A stretch of 64,000 nt of DNA from Sphingomonas sp. (GCA_003248865.1 QFPK01000018.1:1-64000), one strand, 5' to 3'. Shown: positions 26,569-35,547, numbered from the stretch's first letter. Program-made: numbers and translations. The notes: a model not told the origin generated them from the sequence alone.

Positions 26569-26598
26569 GGGGCGCCCGGGAAACCGGGCGCCCCTTTT
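26569..26598 (+). terminator. Intrinsic terminator after asd
   Basis: A perfect 11-bp stem GGGGCGCCCGG / CCGGGCGCCCC with loop GAAA is followed by TTTT, starting 21 bp past the asd stop codon. Confidence 0.9.
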
Positions 26599-26761
26599 CC
26601 ATGCAAATTTTGCATACCAGACGGTTCGGAAACTTTTGCACTGCACAATCAGGGCTGCGCGGGCGACCCGCTTTGTTCGACTGAATGACTTAGCTCAAGG
26701 CGCGATCCCTTTTCCGCTCCTAGGGAAAGGGCATGTCCCGTTGCCGAATCAGCCCCCATTG

Positions 26762-26805
26762 ATCGTTTTTGTCGATGAAGCGGGCGCACAATATCAATTT
26801 GTGCG
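26762..26805 (+). promoter_or_regulatory. Candidate operator upstream of ahpC
   Basis: Two palindromes lie 63-106 bp before the ahpC start. ATCGTTTTTGTCGAT (26762-26776) has the ATxG-N7-CxAT layout of one OxyR half-operator, though with C/G instead of A/T at one position. CGCACAA-N7-TTGTGCG (26785-26805) is a perfect 7-bp inverted repeat. OxyR is the usual activator of ahpC in proteobacteria, so an OxyR or related LysR-type site is plausible but not shown. Confidence 0.4.
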
Positions 26806-26867
26806 ATTGCGCTCTGCTCCCTATCTCCGGACCTGCCCGAACCAATCCAACCAAAGAGGAGATTCGA

Positions 26868-27431
26868 ATGCCCATCATCGGAAGCACGCTGAAGCCGTTC
26901 AGCACCCAAGCTTACAAGTCCGGCAAGTTCGTGTCCGTGACGGACGCCGATGTCGCCGGCAAGTGGGCGATCTTCTTCTTCTATCCGGCCGACTTCACCT
27001 TCGTGTGCCCGACCGAACTGGAAGATCTGGCCGGCATCTACGGCGAACTGCAGAAGCTCGGCGTTGAAGTCTATTCGGTCTCGACCGACACGCACTTCAG
27101 CCACAAGGCCTGGCACGACAGCTCGCCCGCCATCGGCAAGATCGACTATTACATGCTGGGCGACCAGAACCATGTGATCAGCACCAACTTCGACGTGCTG
27201 CGCGAAGGCCAGGGCCTGGCCGATCGCGGCACCTTCGTGGTCGATCCGGACGGCGTGATCCAGCTCGCCGAAATCACCTCGGAAGGCGTCGGCCGCAATG
27301 CGTCCGAACTGCTGCGCAAGGTGAAGGCGGCGCAATATGTCCGCTCGCACCCCGGCGAAGTCTGCCCGGCCAAGTGGGAAGAGGGCGAAAAGACGCTCGC
27401 TCCCTCGCTCGACCTCGTCGGCAAGATCTAA
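26868..27431 (+). CDS. ahpC: Alkyl hydroperoxide reductase subunit C (peroxiredoxin)
   Basis: The 187-residue 2-Cys peroxiredoxin reduces H2O2 and organic peroxides. Its peroxidatic cysteine is C47 in FTFVCPTE and its resolving cysteine is C166 in EVCPAKW, the same positions as in E. coli AhpC. ATG 26868 follows AGAGGAGATTCGA. The reducing partner AhpF is encoded 75 bp downstream, so the pair is an operon. Confidence 0.97.
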   Translation: MPIIGSTLKPFSTQAYKSGKFVSVTDADVAGKWAIFFFYPADFTFVCPTELEDLAGIYGELQKLGVEVYSVSTDTHFSHKAWHDSSPAIGKIDYYMLGDQNHVISTNFDVLREGQGLADRGTFVVDPDGVIQLAEITSEGVGRNASELLRKVKAAQYVRSHPGEVCPAKWEEGEKTLAPSLDLVGKI

Positions 27432-27506
27432 CCGAACACCCAAGACGTGCCGCCCTGCCCCCCGGCGGGGCGGTACGCACCCCCAAATTCCAAAGGAGAC
27501 CCCGCG

Positions 27507-29090
27507 ATGCTCGATCAAAATCTGAAGGCCCAGCTGCAGGCCTATCTTGAGAAGGTCGTGCACCCGATCCAGCTGCGCGCCTCGCTCGACAACAGCCCCA
27601 AGTCCGTCGAGCTGGAAGGCCTGCTGCAGGATATCGCGACCCTTTCCGACAAGGTGAGCTACGCCCGCACCGACGATGATGCGCGCAAGCCCAGCTTCGA
27701 GATCCGCCGCACCGGTACCGACGTCGCCGTGCGCTTCGCCGGCATCCCGATGGGCCATGAATTCACCTCCTTGGTGTTGGCCCTGCTGCAGGTCGGCGGC
27801 CACCCCAGCCGCGAGGCGCAGGATCTGCTGGATCAGGTGAAGGAGCTGGACGGCGACTTCAACTTCGAGACCTATTTCTCGCTGAGCTGCCAGAACTGCC
27901 CCGATGTGGTGCAGGCGCTGAACCTCGCCAGCGTGCTGAACCCGCGCATCCGCCACACCGCGATCGACGGCGCCCTGTTCCAGGGCGAAGTCGACGAGCG
28001 CAAGATCATGGCCGTGCCGACCGTCTATCTGAACGGCGAACCCTTCGCCAACGGCCGGATGGATCTGGCCCAGGTCGTGTCCAAGCTGGACAGCAACGCC
28101 TCGGCCCGCGCCGCCGCCAAGATCGCGCAGAAGTCGGCGTTTGACGTGCTGGTGGTGGGCGGTGGCCCGGCCGGTTCGGCGGCGGCCGTCTATGCGGCGC
28201 GCAAGGGCATCCGCACCGGCGTCGCGGCGGAACGCTTCGGCGGCCAGCTGCACGACACGCTGGGGATCGAGAACTTCATCTCGGTGGAATATACCGAAGG
28301 CCCGAAGCTCGCCTCCAGCCTGGAAGCGCATGTGAAGTCGAACGGCGTGGACATCATGTCCCTGCAGAAGGCGACTGCGCTGATCCCAGCGGGAACGCCC
28401 GGCGGCCTGATCGAGGTGAAGCTGGAAAACGGCGCCAGCCTGCATAGCCGCACCGTCATCCTGTCCACCGGCGCGCGCTGGCGGAAGCTGGGTGTGCCCG
28501 GTGAGGAACAGTATCTGACGAAGGGCGTGGCCTTCTGCCCGCACTGCGACGGCCCGCTGTTCAAGGGCAAGCGCGTGGCGGTCGTCGGCGGAGGCAACTC
28601 CGGCGTGGAAGCCGCCATCGATCTCGCAGGGCTGGTCGCCCATGTGACGCTGGTGGAATTCGACAGCCAGCTGCGCGCCGACGCGGTGCTGCAGAACAAG
28701 CTGCGCAGCCTGCCCAACGTCTCCATCCTCACCTCGGCGCAGACCACCGAGATCAAGGGTGACGGCGAGAAGGTGAACGGCCTTGTGTACAAGAGCCGCA
28801 CCGACGACAGCCTGCACACCGTCGATCTGGAAGGCGTGTTCGTGCAGATCGGCCTGGTGCCCAACACCGAATGGCTGAAAGGCACGCTCGAACTCTCCAA
28901 ATATGGCGAGATCGTCACCAATGCACGGGGCGAAACCAGCCTCCCCGGCGTGTTCGCGGCGGGCGACTGCACCACGGTGCCGTACAAGCAGATCGTGATC
29001 GCCATGGGCGAAGGCGCCAAGGCCTCGCTGAGCGCGTTCGATTACATGATCCGCCTGCCGGAGCCCGAGGCCGAAGCCATCGCGGCCTGA
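27507..29090 (+). CDS. ahpF: Alkyl hydroperoxide reductase subunit F
   Basis: The 527-residue flavoprotein passes electrons from NADH through FAD and two disulfide centres to AhpC. The N-terminal tandem thioredoxin-fold domain carries SCQNC, followed by a thioredoxin-reductase-like part with the FAD motif GGGPAGSAAAVYAARKG, the redox CPHCDG and the NADH motif GGGNSGVEAA. ATG 27507 follows AAAGGAGAC. The region 27432-27506 upstream contains a GC-rich CCCCGGCGGGG palindrome that may modulate the ahpC:ahpF ratio. Confidence 0.97.
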   Translation: MLDQNLKAQLQAYLEKVVHPIQLRASLDNSPKSVELEGLLQDIATLSDKVSYARTDDDARKPSFEIRRTGTDVAVRFAGIPMGHEFTSLVLALLQVGGHPSREAQDLLDQVKELDGDFNFETYFSLSCQNCPDVVQALNLASVLNPRIRHTAIDGALFQGEVDERKIMAVPTVYLNGEPFANGRMDLAQVVSKLDSNASARAAAKIAQKSAFDVLVVGGGPAGSAAAVYAARKGIRTGVAAERFGGQLHDTLGIENFISVEYTEGPKLASSLEAHVKSNGVDIMSLQKATALIPAGTPGGLIEVKLENGASLHSRTVILSTGARWRKLGVPGEEQYLTKGVAFCPHCDGPLFKGKRVAVVGGGNSGVEAAIDLAGLVAHVTLVEFDSQLRADAVLQNKLRSLPNVSILTSAQTTEIKGDGEKVNGLVYKSRTDDSLHTVDLEGVFVQIGLVPNTEWLKGTLELSKYGEIVTNARGETSLPGVFAAGDCTTVPYKQIVIAMGEGAKASLSAFDYMIRLPEPEAEAIAA

Positions 29091-29111
29091 GCACGGACCA
29101 CTTTAAGGGCA

Positions 29112-29143
29112 GGGCGGCGTCGGGTGACCGGCGCCGCCCTTTT
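29112..29143 (+). terminator. Intrinsic terminator after ahpF
   Basis: GGGCGGCG with CGG pairs across GTGA to CCG and CGCCGCCC, and is followed by TTTT. It starts 21 bp after the ahpF stop codon. Confidence 0.85.
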
Positions 29144-29162
29144 CGTTTGGCGTGACCCAATA

Positions 29163-29221
29163 TGCCTGCGGCGCGAAGGGCTCTGCCCTTCACCCGGCAG
29201 GGGTGTGACACTCCTGCACCC
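29163..29221 (+). repeat. Composite palindrome fragment, copy R7
   Basis: One arm of the central palindrome (TGCCTGCGGCGC, 29163-29174) is joined directly to a first module: hairpin GAAGGGC-TCT-GCCCTTC (29175-29191) and palindrome GCAGGGGTGT-G-ACACTCCTGC (29197-29217), followed by ACCCC. A separate outer motif CCCGCCGGAGGC lies at 29441-29452, just before the next gene end. The parS site sits between these two remnants. Confidence 0.7.
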
Positions 29222-29239
29222 CAGAATTACCATATTGGT

Positions 29240-29255
29240 TGTTCCACGTGGAACA
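29240..29255. other. parS centromere site
   Basis: TGTTCCACGTGGAACA is a perfect 16-bp palindrome and matches the bacterial parS consensus bound by chromosomal ParB (TGTTNCACGTGNAACA). It lies in an intergenic gap, where functional sites are often found. parS sites cluster near the replication origin, so the window may lie in the origin-proximal part of the chromosome. No parA/parB is in the window. Confidence 0.8.
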
Positions 29256-29286
29256 TTGGCCTACACTTTGGAATCAAGGGGTTGGA

Positions 29287-29322
29287 TGTAGGACGTGTAG
29301 GATTTGTAGGAAATGTTCCACG
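29287..29322 (+). repeat. Three 9-bp-period TGTAGGA repeats plus a half parS
   Basis: TGTAGGA occurs at 29287, 29296 and 29305, each exactly 9 bp apart. The last copy is followed after 2 bp by TGTTCCACG (29314-29322), identical to the first 9 bases of the parS site 75 bp upstream. The second half of that candidate site is not conserved. The rest of this gap (29323-29440) holds nothing I can identify. Confidence 0.6.
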
Positions 29323-29450
29323 GCCTTCCTTCCCACTCAGGCTAAGCGGGTGGGGAGGATGGCGGCGGGTGAAAATAGATGTGTTACAAAGAACAGTCCG
29401 CCAAATTCATGGGGTGAAGAGGTCAAAGACCCCTTCCCGCCGGAGGCCCC

Positions 29451-30158
29451 TTAGTCTTTCTTCACCCCGTAGCGGCTTTCGAGGAAACGGCCTTCGGTTT
29501 CCAACGCGCGAAGGCGTTCCTTCGCCAGTTCCTGGGTCAGCCGGTCGATTTCGCCGCCGACCACGCGCAGGCCTTCGCGGAAATGGGTTTGTGCTTCCGC
29601 CGTGGTTCGGTGGGTGGCGGGGACTTCGGCATAGCTTTTCACCAGCCGGGGCAAATGGTCGGAGAGCAGCCTGCGGGCGTCTTCCGCCTGCGGGGTGGCC
29701 GGATCCAGCTGCTTCAGTTCCGGTGCCAGCCGGTCCAGCTGGGCCATCACCGTGTCGATCTCGCGCGCGGCGGGCGCCGGCAGCGCGAGACGCTGGGCAT
29801 CCAGCCAAGTCTCCACTTGGCCCGGCAGTGCGGCGAGCGGGGCGGCGGGCAGCTTTTCCAGCTTCGGCGCCGGGCGGGCGGGCCAGTTGGCGAAGATCAC
29901 CAGCGCGCAGAGCGCGACGATGATCGTCACCATCATGCCCACGAAGCCCAGCGGCGCCACGATGTTGCCGTAGAGGATCGCCCCCAGCAGCACCGCCACC
30001 AGCGCGAGCGCCATGTTGCGCAGGCGGCGGCCGACATGGCGGGCGCCGCGTTCGAAGCGCTTCGCCTGCCGCGAGACGCTGTCCGTCGCGCGGGAGGTGC
30101 GCTCCAGCCAGGCGTCGTAGCGCGCCAGCGCGTCCCGCGTTTCGGGCTGAATGCTCAT
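29451..30158 (-). CDS. XpaC-like membrane protein (TelA partner)
   Basis: The 235-residue protein has a charged N-terminus, two hydrophobic segments (about residues 48-90) and a long helical C-terminal region rich in Ala, Leu and charged residues. It resembles the XpaC family (named for 5-bromo-4-chloroindolyl phosphate hydrolysis), mainly because it starts 4 bp after a TelA-family gene, the usual pairing (xpaC-yaaN in Bacillus). Its biochemical role is unknown. Confidence 0.6.
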   Translation of the reverse strand: MSIQPETRDALARYDAWLERTSRATDSVSRQAKRFERGARHVGRRLRNMALALVAVLLGAILYGNIVAPLGFVGMMVTIIVALCALVIFANWPARPAPKLEKLPAAPLAALPGQVETWLDAQRLALPAPAAREIDTVMAQLDRLAPELKQLDPATPQAEDARRLLSDHLPRLVKSYAEVPATHRTTAEAQTHFREGLRVVGGEIDRLTQELAKERLRALETEGRFLESRYGVKKD

Positions 30159-30162
30159 GGGC

Positions 30163-31353
30163 TCAGCCTGAAACCGGGAGCAGCGGATCAGACGAAGCGC
30201 CCTTGCCCTCGATCTGGGCCATGCCTTCGGCGCGGGCGATATAGCCCTTCGACTTTTCGACTTCGGTGGACAGCGTCGTCACCGTTGTCTTCATCGATTC
30301 CAGCGCCTGCTGCTTGAAGACGTCGATGGAATCCATCGTCTGATAGATATTCTCGAACGCGCGCTTCAGCGTCTCCACCGGAATGGTGGAGCTGGCGGCC
30401 TGCTTGTGGATTTCCGCCGTCTGCGTGCGCAGCATGGTGCCGGTGGCGTCGATCACATTGGCGGTCGTGGTGTTGAGCGCGGTGATCTGGTCCAGCACCA
30501 GCTTCTGCCCCGTCAGCGCCTGCGCCACCGTGACGGCCGTGCGTAGCGCCGACACCGTGGTGGTGGAGGCGCGGTCCACGCCCTTCAGCAGCTCGACATT
30601 GTTCTTCTTCACAAGGTCCAGCGCGAGATAGCCCTGCACGGTGACGGCCATCTGGGTGAGAAGATCGGTGCTGCGCTGGCGGGTGTAGAACAGCGCGGTC
30701 TCGCGGATCGCCTTGGCCTTGGCGGGATCGCTGGTGTCGAGTTCGATGGCGGCCGTTTCCAGCTTGCCGTCGAGCAGCTTCGACATGTGGATCATCTGCT
30801 CCAGATCACCCATCGCCTTCCACAGCGCCTTGCGCTCGGTATCGATGGCGGCATTGTCGCGCAGCAGCTCGTCCTTGCCGTTGGCCAGGCTCTTCAGGAT
30901 GGTGCTGATGTGGCCCTGTGCGCTCTTGTAGCTGTCGAAATAATCCCGGGCCTTGTCGCCGAAGGGGAGGATTCCGAACAGCTTCTTGCGCGTCATCAGG
31001 TCGCCGCGCTTCGACGGGTCCAGATCCTCCACCGTGCGGCGGAGCTGGGTGAGATCGGCGCCGATGCCATTGTCCTTGTCCATCGCGCGCACGGGGCGAT
31101 CGAGGAAGCGGTTGGACTGGCCGGCGGCCTGCGCGATCTGGGCCTGACCCAGATTCGCGAGACGATCGACTTCCTTGCCGAATTCGGGGCTGTTGGCATC
31201 CTTCGCCACCAGATTGGCGATGAAGCCATCCACCCGCTTTTCGATTTCGGTCGTCTGCGTGTCTGAGAGGGGGACGAGGCCCGCCGCCGCCTCCGGCGCC
31301 ACAATGGCCACGGCCTCGGGGGCGTCGAGCTTCAGCTTGGTTTCGGTCGCCAT
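30163..31353 (-). CDS. TelA/YaaN-family toxic anion resistance protein
   Basis: The 396-residue soluble, mostly helical protein matches the TelA family (PF05816), named for tellurite resistance but of unproven mechanism. Recognisable segments are KKLFGILPFGDKARDYFDSYKSAQ and LYxRQ-like FYTRQRSTDLLTQMAVTVQGYLALDLVKKNN. Long heptad-like helices suggest self-assembly. ATG 31353 follows GAAGGTG and gives the family length. It forms an operon with the XpaC-like gene (4-bp gap). Confidence 0.85.
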   Translation of the reverse strand: MATETKLKLDAPEAVAIVAPEAAAGLVPLSDTQTTEIEKRVDGFIANLVAKDANSPEFGKEVDRLANLGQAQIAQAAGQSNRFLDRPVRAMDKDNGIGADLTQLRRTVEDLDPSKRGDLMTRKKLFGILPFGDKARDYFDSYKSAQGHISTILKSLANGKDELLRDNAAIDTERKALWKAMGDLEQMIHMSKLLDGKLETAAIELDTSDPAKAKAIRETALFYTRQRSTDLLTQMAVTVQGYLALDLVKKNNVELLKGVDRASTTTVSALRTAVTVAQALTGQKLVLDQITALNTTTANVIDATGTMLRTQTAEIHKQAASSTIPVETLKRAFENIYQTMDSIDVFKQQALESMKTTVTTLSTEVEKSKGYIARAEGMAQIEGKGASSDPLLPVSG

Positions 31354-31461
31354 TTGCACCTTCGCTACAACAGGGGTCACTCTCTCGTGGGGGAAAATGG
31401 CCCTGCCTGCGCTTCAGCGCAAGGGTTGCAACAGCCCATCCCTGCGTGCAAGGCGCGGAAT

Positions 31462-32205
31462 ATGGAGTTCAAGAGCTTCGACGGCACCCGCCTGCATGTC
31501 ACGGAACTGGGTGACGGCCCCGCCGTGCTGCTGCTGCATGGGCTGTTTTCCAGCGCGGACACCAACTGGATGCGCTATGGCACCGCGAAGCAGCTGGTGG
31601 CGGGGGGCTATCGGCTGATCATGCCGGATTTCCGCGGCCATGGGCAAAGCGATGCGCCGGAAGGCGGCGAATATTGGCCCGCCGACGTGCTGGCGCAGGA
31701 TATCGAGGCGCTTGTCGCCCATCTGGGCCTTGGCGACGGCTTCGTGCTGGGCGGCTATTCGCTGGGCGCGCGGACCGTGGCCCGGCTGCTGGCGCGCGGG
31801 ATGAAACCCCGCGCCGCCATCTTCGCCGGGATGGGGCTGCGCGGGCTTGTGAAGGGCGGCGACCGCGCCGGTTTCTTCGTGCGCATGATCGAAGGGCGCG
31901 GCAGCTGGGAGCGGGGGACGCCCGAATTCACCGCCGAAGCCTTCATGAAGACGACGACGAAGAACCCCGAGTGCATCGTCCATCTGCTGAACGGCCAGCA
32001 GAGCACGGCGGAAGAGGTGATCCGCGGTTTCGACCTGCCCAGCCTGGTGGTGTGCGGGGCGCAGGATCAGGACAATGGTTCGGCACCGGAACTGGCTGCG
32101 CTTTTGCCGCGCGCGCACTATACCGAGATACCGGGCACACATATGGGCAGTGTGACGCGACCCGAGCTGGGTGCGGCCATGCTGGATTTCCTGAAAGGGT
32201 TGTGA
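31462..32205 (+). CDS. Alpha/beta hydrolase
   Basis: The 247-residue protein has the alpha/beta-hydrolase fold: oxyanion-hole HGLFSS, PDFRGHGQSD, the nucleophile elbow GGYSLG, a DQD segment near residue 206 with the acid, and GTHMGSV with the likely catalytic His. No signal peptide is visible, so it is cytosolic; the substrate is unknown. The stop is 2 bp before the DUF4403 lipoprotein start. Confidence 0.85.
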   Translation: MEFKSFDGTRLHVTELGDGPAVLLLHGLFSSADTNWMRYGTAKQLVAGGYRLIMPDFRGHGQSDAPEGGEYWPADVLAQDIEALVAHLGLGDGFVLGGYSLGARTVARLLARGMKPRAAIFAGMGLRGLVKGGDRAGFFVRMIEGRGSWERGTPEFTAEAFMKTTTKNPECIVHLLNGQQSTAEEVIRGFDLPSLVVCGAQDQDNGSAPELAALLPRAHYTEIPGTHMGSVTRPELGAAMLDFLKGL

Positions 32206-32207
32206 CG

Positions 32208-33746
32208 ATGCTGAGGGGGTTGCTTCTGGTCGGCCTCCTGCTTGTGTCGGCTTGCCGCCAGCCCGAGGCCGAGGCGCCGCCGCGCGCGACGGGCGCCGCC
32301 GAAATCCCGGTTTCCACATCCCGCGTGACGGTGCCGATCAGCGCCCGGCTGTCCGACCTTGAGGCGATGCTGAACGCGGAAGTGCCGCATGTGCTGCAGA
32401 CCATCGACCGCGAGGAAAAGGCCTGTGTGCCGGCACAGCATGTGAACCTGTGCCTGAAGCATGAACGCCCCTGCAAGGGCGAAGAGTGCCGCAACGTACC
32501 CTGCAAGGTGGGGACGAAGAAGGCGAAGATCTCGCCGTCCCTGTCGTGCCGGATCGTCGGCGAGATCCGGCGGGGGCATATCCGCCTGTCCGGCAAGGGC
32601 GATGTGATCCATCTGGCGATGCCGGTTTCAGCCGAGGTGAGCGCGAAGGATGTCGGGCATATCCTGTCTGAAACGGCGACGGCCGAGGCGGAGGCGCGCG
32701 CGCTGATCCGGCTGGGCATGACGCCCGACTGGAAGCCGACCGCGAAGGTGGAGATCGACTACAGCTGGACGCAGAAGCCGGGGATCGAACTGCTGGGGCA
32801 GCGCATCACCTTTGCGAAGCGCGCCGATCCTGAGTTGCAGAAGATCATCACGAAGCTGGAGCATGCGCTGCCCGCCAAGCTGGAGAAGCTGCAGCCGCGC
32901 GACCGGCTGGAGCAGATCTGGAAGGCCGGATTCGCCACGCTGGAGCTGAACGCGCGCAACCCCGAGGTGTGGATGCGGGTGACGCCGAAGCGGCTGGATT
33001 TCGGCGGCTATGAGATTCGCGACGGGCGGCTGTTGCTGAAGGCGGAGCTGGAAGCGGGCGCCGAGACCTTCGTGGGCACGCGCCCGGATCTGCCGCAGCC
33101 CACCCCGCTGCCCAATTCCGGCAAGGTGGAGCCGGGGCGCGGCTTCCATGTGACGGCGCCCGTGATCGCGGATTATGCCGTGCTGGAGCCGGTGCTGTGG
33201 AAGGCGCTGAACAAGCTGGCGAAGAAGCCCATCGAGGTGCCGGGGATCGGCCCCGTCAACGCGAGCTTCGGGCCGCCCACCATCTATGCGACCGACGGCG
33301 GCAAGCTGGCGCTGGGACTGGTGATCGAGGCGCAGAAGCCCGACGGATCGATGAAGACGAAGGGCAAGGTCTGGCTGACGGGGGTGCCCTATAACGACCC
33401 CAATTCGCCGGTGGTGAAGGTGCGGAACCTTGAGATCAAGGGCGCATCCGACCGGACAGCCGGCAACCTCGTGTTCCTGATTGCCCAGACGCCCGCCGTC
33501 AGCGCCGAGATTGCCAGCGTGCTGGCGCAGAATTTCAGCAACGATATCGGCAAGCTGAAAGGGAAGATCGACAAGGCGCTGACCGACAAGCGGCTGGGCA
33601 ATTTCGTGCTGGACGTACAGATGCTGCCCTTCAGCTTCGGGGTTGTGCAGGCGCTGCCGCAGGGCGCTTATCTACCCGTCGAGGTGACGGGGACGGGCTC
33701 TGTCCGCTGGGATCCGCCGAAAAAGGCGAGTGGCGACAAGGGGTAA
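32208..33746 (+). CDS. DUF4403 family lipoprotein
   Basis: The 512-residue product has a lipoprotein signal peptide with lipobox LLVSAC (Cys16) and a DUF4403 body made of beta-rich repeats. A cysteine-rich insertion (about residues 65-115: ACVPAQHVNLC, CKGEEC, VPCKVG) is unusual and could hold disulfides. DUF4403 proteins resemble BPI-like lipid-binding folds, which would fit an envelope role; this is inference. It follows the hydrolase by 2 bp and is probably translationally coupled to it. Confidence 0.8.
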   Translation: MLRGLLLVGLLLVSACRQPEAEAPPRATGAAEIPVSTSRVTVPISARLSDLEAMLNAEVPHVLQTIDREEKACVPAQHVNLCLKHERPCKGEECRNVPCKVGTKKAKISPSLSCRIVGEIRRGHIRLSGKGDVIHLAMPVSAEVSAKDVGHILSETATAEAEARALIRLGMTPDWKPTAKVEIDYSWTQKPGIELLGQRITFAKRADPELQKIITKLEHALPAKLEKLQPRDRLEQIWKAGFATLELNARNPEVWMRVTPKRLDFGGYEIRDGRLLLKAELEAGAETFVGTRPDLPQPTPLPNSGKVEPGRGFHVTAPVIADYAVLEPVLWKALNKLAKKPIEVPGIGPVNASFGPPTIYATDGGKLALGLVIEAQKPDGSMKTKGKVWLTGVPYNDPNSPVVKVRNLEIKGASDRTAGNLVFLIAQTPAVSAEIASVLAQNFSNDIGKLKGKIDKALTDKRLGNFVLDVQMLPFSFGVVQALPQGAYLPVEVTGTGSVRWDPPKKASGDKG

Positions 33747-33788
33747 TCCGGACAACGGGCTTCATGCCCCAAACCGGAGGCAAACCCC

Positions 33789-34553
33789 TTATCCCCGTAT
33801 GGTCACCATCAGCGCGGGCTGGGACAGCCGGCTGGCATGGCGCAGCAGGGTGCGGATCAGGATAGCGACAGCGAGCATCTCCAGTGTCTCCTCGGCACCT
33901 ACCGACAGGATTCGCGGCCAGTAGAGAACGCCGTCCTCGCTCTGGCTGTGGAAGCGGCTTTCGACCACTTCCATGCCCATGGCGCCCGCCACATAGACAA
34001 TCGCGGCGAGCGCTAGGCCGACCTGCGTGGCGCGGGGAAGGCGCAGCCAGAACGGAAACAGGGTGGCGACCGTGGCGACAACCAGCACGCCATAGGGCAG
34101 CAGCCAGAACAGGCTCATCTGCCCGGCCCGGCGCGGGCCGAACCAGTTCAGCTGTTCGTGCAGGCTGGCTGCCTCGTCGAGGGCAAGGAACAACAGGATG
34201 AAGCCGGCCAGCCACCAGCCCCTGCGACGATCGTGCGTGTCGATCCGGCCGATCTGCAGGGCAAGGCCTCCCGCCAGCAGCAGCGCCACGGCGGAGAAGA
34301 AGCTGGGCACATTGGCTTCGCCGCTGAGCTGGAACAGTCGCCACAGCGTCTGGCCGCGACCGAACTCGATACGCAGGGCGGCTGCGAGCAGGTGCAGAAC
34401 CAGAAGTGCGGCTATGGCGGCCAGATGCCAGGCGAAGATGTGCGATGCGGACAGCGCGACACGTTCCGGCACGCGCTGGTGCCAGAGGGTGGCACTTTCC
34501 GCCCCTCCGGCGTGTGAATCGGCCCCATGCAATATTCGAGCAGCAAGATTCAT
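33789..34553 (-). CDS. Multi-pass membrane protein of unknown function
   Basis: The 254-residue protein has about seven hydrophobic segments with short loops. A recurring DEAASLHEQ segment after helix three and ESRFHSQSEDG before the last helices place acidic and His residues at membrane borders. I recognise no family. ATG 34553 (MNLAARILHG) is preceded by GGGGGGTAGG; the in-frame ATG at 34586 is less likely. It is transcribed in the same direction as the dienelactone hydrolase upstream (86-bp gap). Confidence 0.7.
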   Translation of the reverse strand: MNLAARILHGADSHAGGAESATLWHQRVPERVALSASHIFAWHLAAIAALLVLHLLAAALRIEFGRGQTLWRLFQLSGEANVPSFFSAVALLLAGGLALQIGRIDTHDRRRGWWLAGFILLFLALDEAASLHEQLNWFGPRRAGQMSLFWLLPYGVLVVATVATLFPFWLRLPRATQVGLALAAIVYVAGAMGMEVVESRFHSQSEDGVLYWPRILSVGAEETLEMLAVAILIRTLLRHASRLSQPALMVTIRG

Positions 34554-34639
34554 GATCCGGCCTACCCCCCGAGGCCGGATTGTCATTCATTTGCAATAAA
34601 ATTGCAATGTTTCTGAAATCAGGACAGCAAATCGTTTGA

Positions 34640-35509
34640 TCAGAGGTGCTTCCCGAACCAGCCCAGCGTTTCGGCCCAGGCAATTCGCGCCGATGCCTCG
34701 TGGAAGCTGGGGCGATAATCGGCGAGGAAGCCGTGGTCGGCCTCGGCGAAGCGGATGATCTTGCTGCTGCTGTTGGCGGCCTTCAGCGCCGCCTGCATCT
34801 TTTCGACGTCGGCAATGGGGATGCCCTTGTCGAGATCGCCATAGAGGCCGAGCACGGGGGCGTTGAGCTGGGTGACGAGATCGATGGGATGTTTGGGTTG
34901 CAGTTCGCTGGGCTGGCCGACCAGGCGGCCGTACCAGGCGACGCCGGCCTTCAGCCCCGGATTGTGCGCGGCATAGAGCCAGGTGATTCGGCCGCCCCAG
35001 CAGAAGCCGGTGACGCCCAGCCGCTTCGCATTGCCGCCGTCCGTGCCGGCGAAGGCGGCGGCGGCATCCAGATCGGCCATCACCTGCGCGTCGGGGACCC
35101 TGGAGACGATGGTCTTGAACAGGGTCTGGATGTCGGGCGCGGTCGTGGGGTCGCCTTCGCGCTGATAGAGATCGGGCGCGATGGCGTAATAGCCGGCGGC
35201 GGCGAAGCGGCGGGTGATGTCCTTGATCCATTCGTGCAGGCCGAAGATTTCCTGCACCACCAGCACCACGGGGGCGTTGGCCTTGCCCTTCGGCTTGGCG
35301 CGATAGGCGTTCATGGCGAGGCCGCCGGAGGCCTTGAAAGTGAGCATGCCGGCATCCAGCCCGTCCGTGGGGGTGGTGATGGCGCCTGCGCTGACCGGCT
35401 GCGCGGCCAGCGCATAGCCCAGTGCGGCGGCGCCGCCGCCAAGTGCGGCGCGGCGGCTGACGCCGGACATGCGCACCCAGTTCTCGGTTTCCGGCAGGCG
35501 GTCGGTCAT
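34640..35509 (-). CDS. Dienelactone hydrolase family protein, secreted
   Basis: The 289-residue enzyme has a Tat-like signal (SRRAALGGGAAALGYALA, about residues 18-42) and an alpha/beta-hydrolase domain of the dienelactone hydrolase family. The cysteine nucleophile lies in GFCWGG, and the catalytic Asp and His in YGDLDKG and ADHGFL. The family cleaves lactones in chloroaromatic breakdown, but many members act on other esters. ATG 35509 follows GAGGGAGAAAGCC. It is divergent from the epimerase-like gene (38 bp between starts). Confidence 0.88.
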   Translation of the reverse strand: MTDRLPETENWVRMSGVSRRAALGGGAAALGYALAAQPVSAGAITTPTDGLDAGMLTFKASGGLAMNAYRAKPKGKANAPVVLVVQEIFGLHEWIKDITRRFAAAGYYAIAPDLYQREGDPTTAPDIQTLFKTIVSRVPDAQVMADLDAAAAFAGTDGGNAKRLGVTGFCWGGRITWLYAAHNPGLKAGVAWYGRLVGQPSELQPKHPIDLVTQLNAPVLGLYGDLDKGIPIADVEKMQAALKAANSSSKIIRFAEADHGFLADYRPSFHEASARIAWAETLGWFGKHL

Positions 35510-35547
35510 GGCTTTCTCCCTCGGGACTCTGTCTTTACCATCGCACC

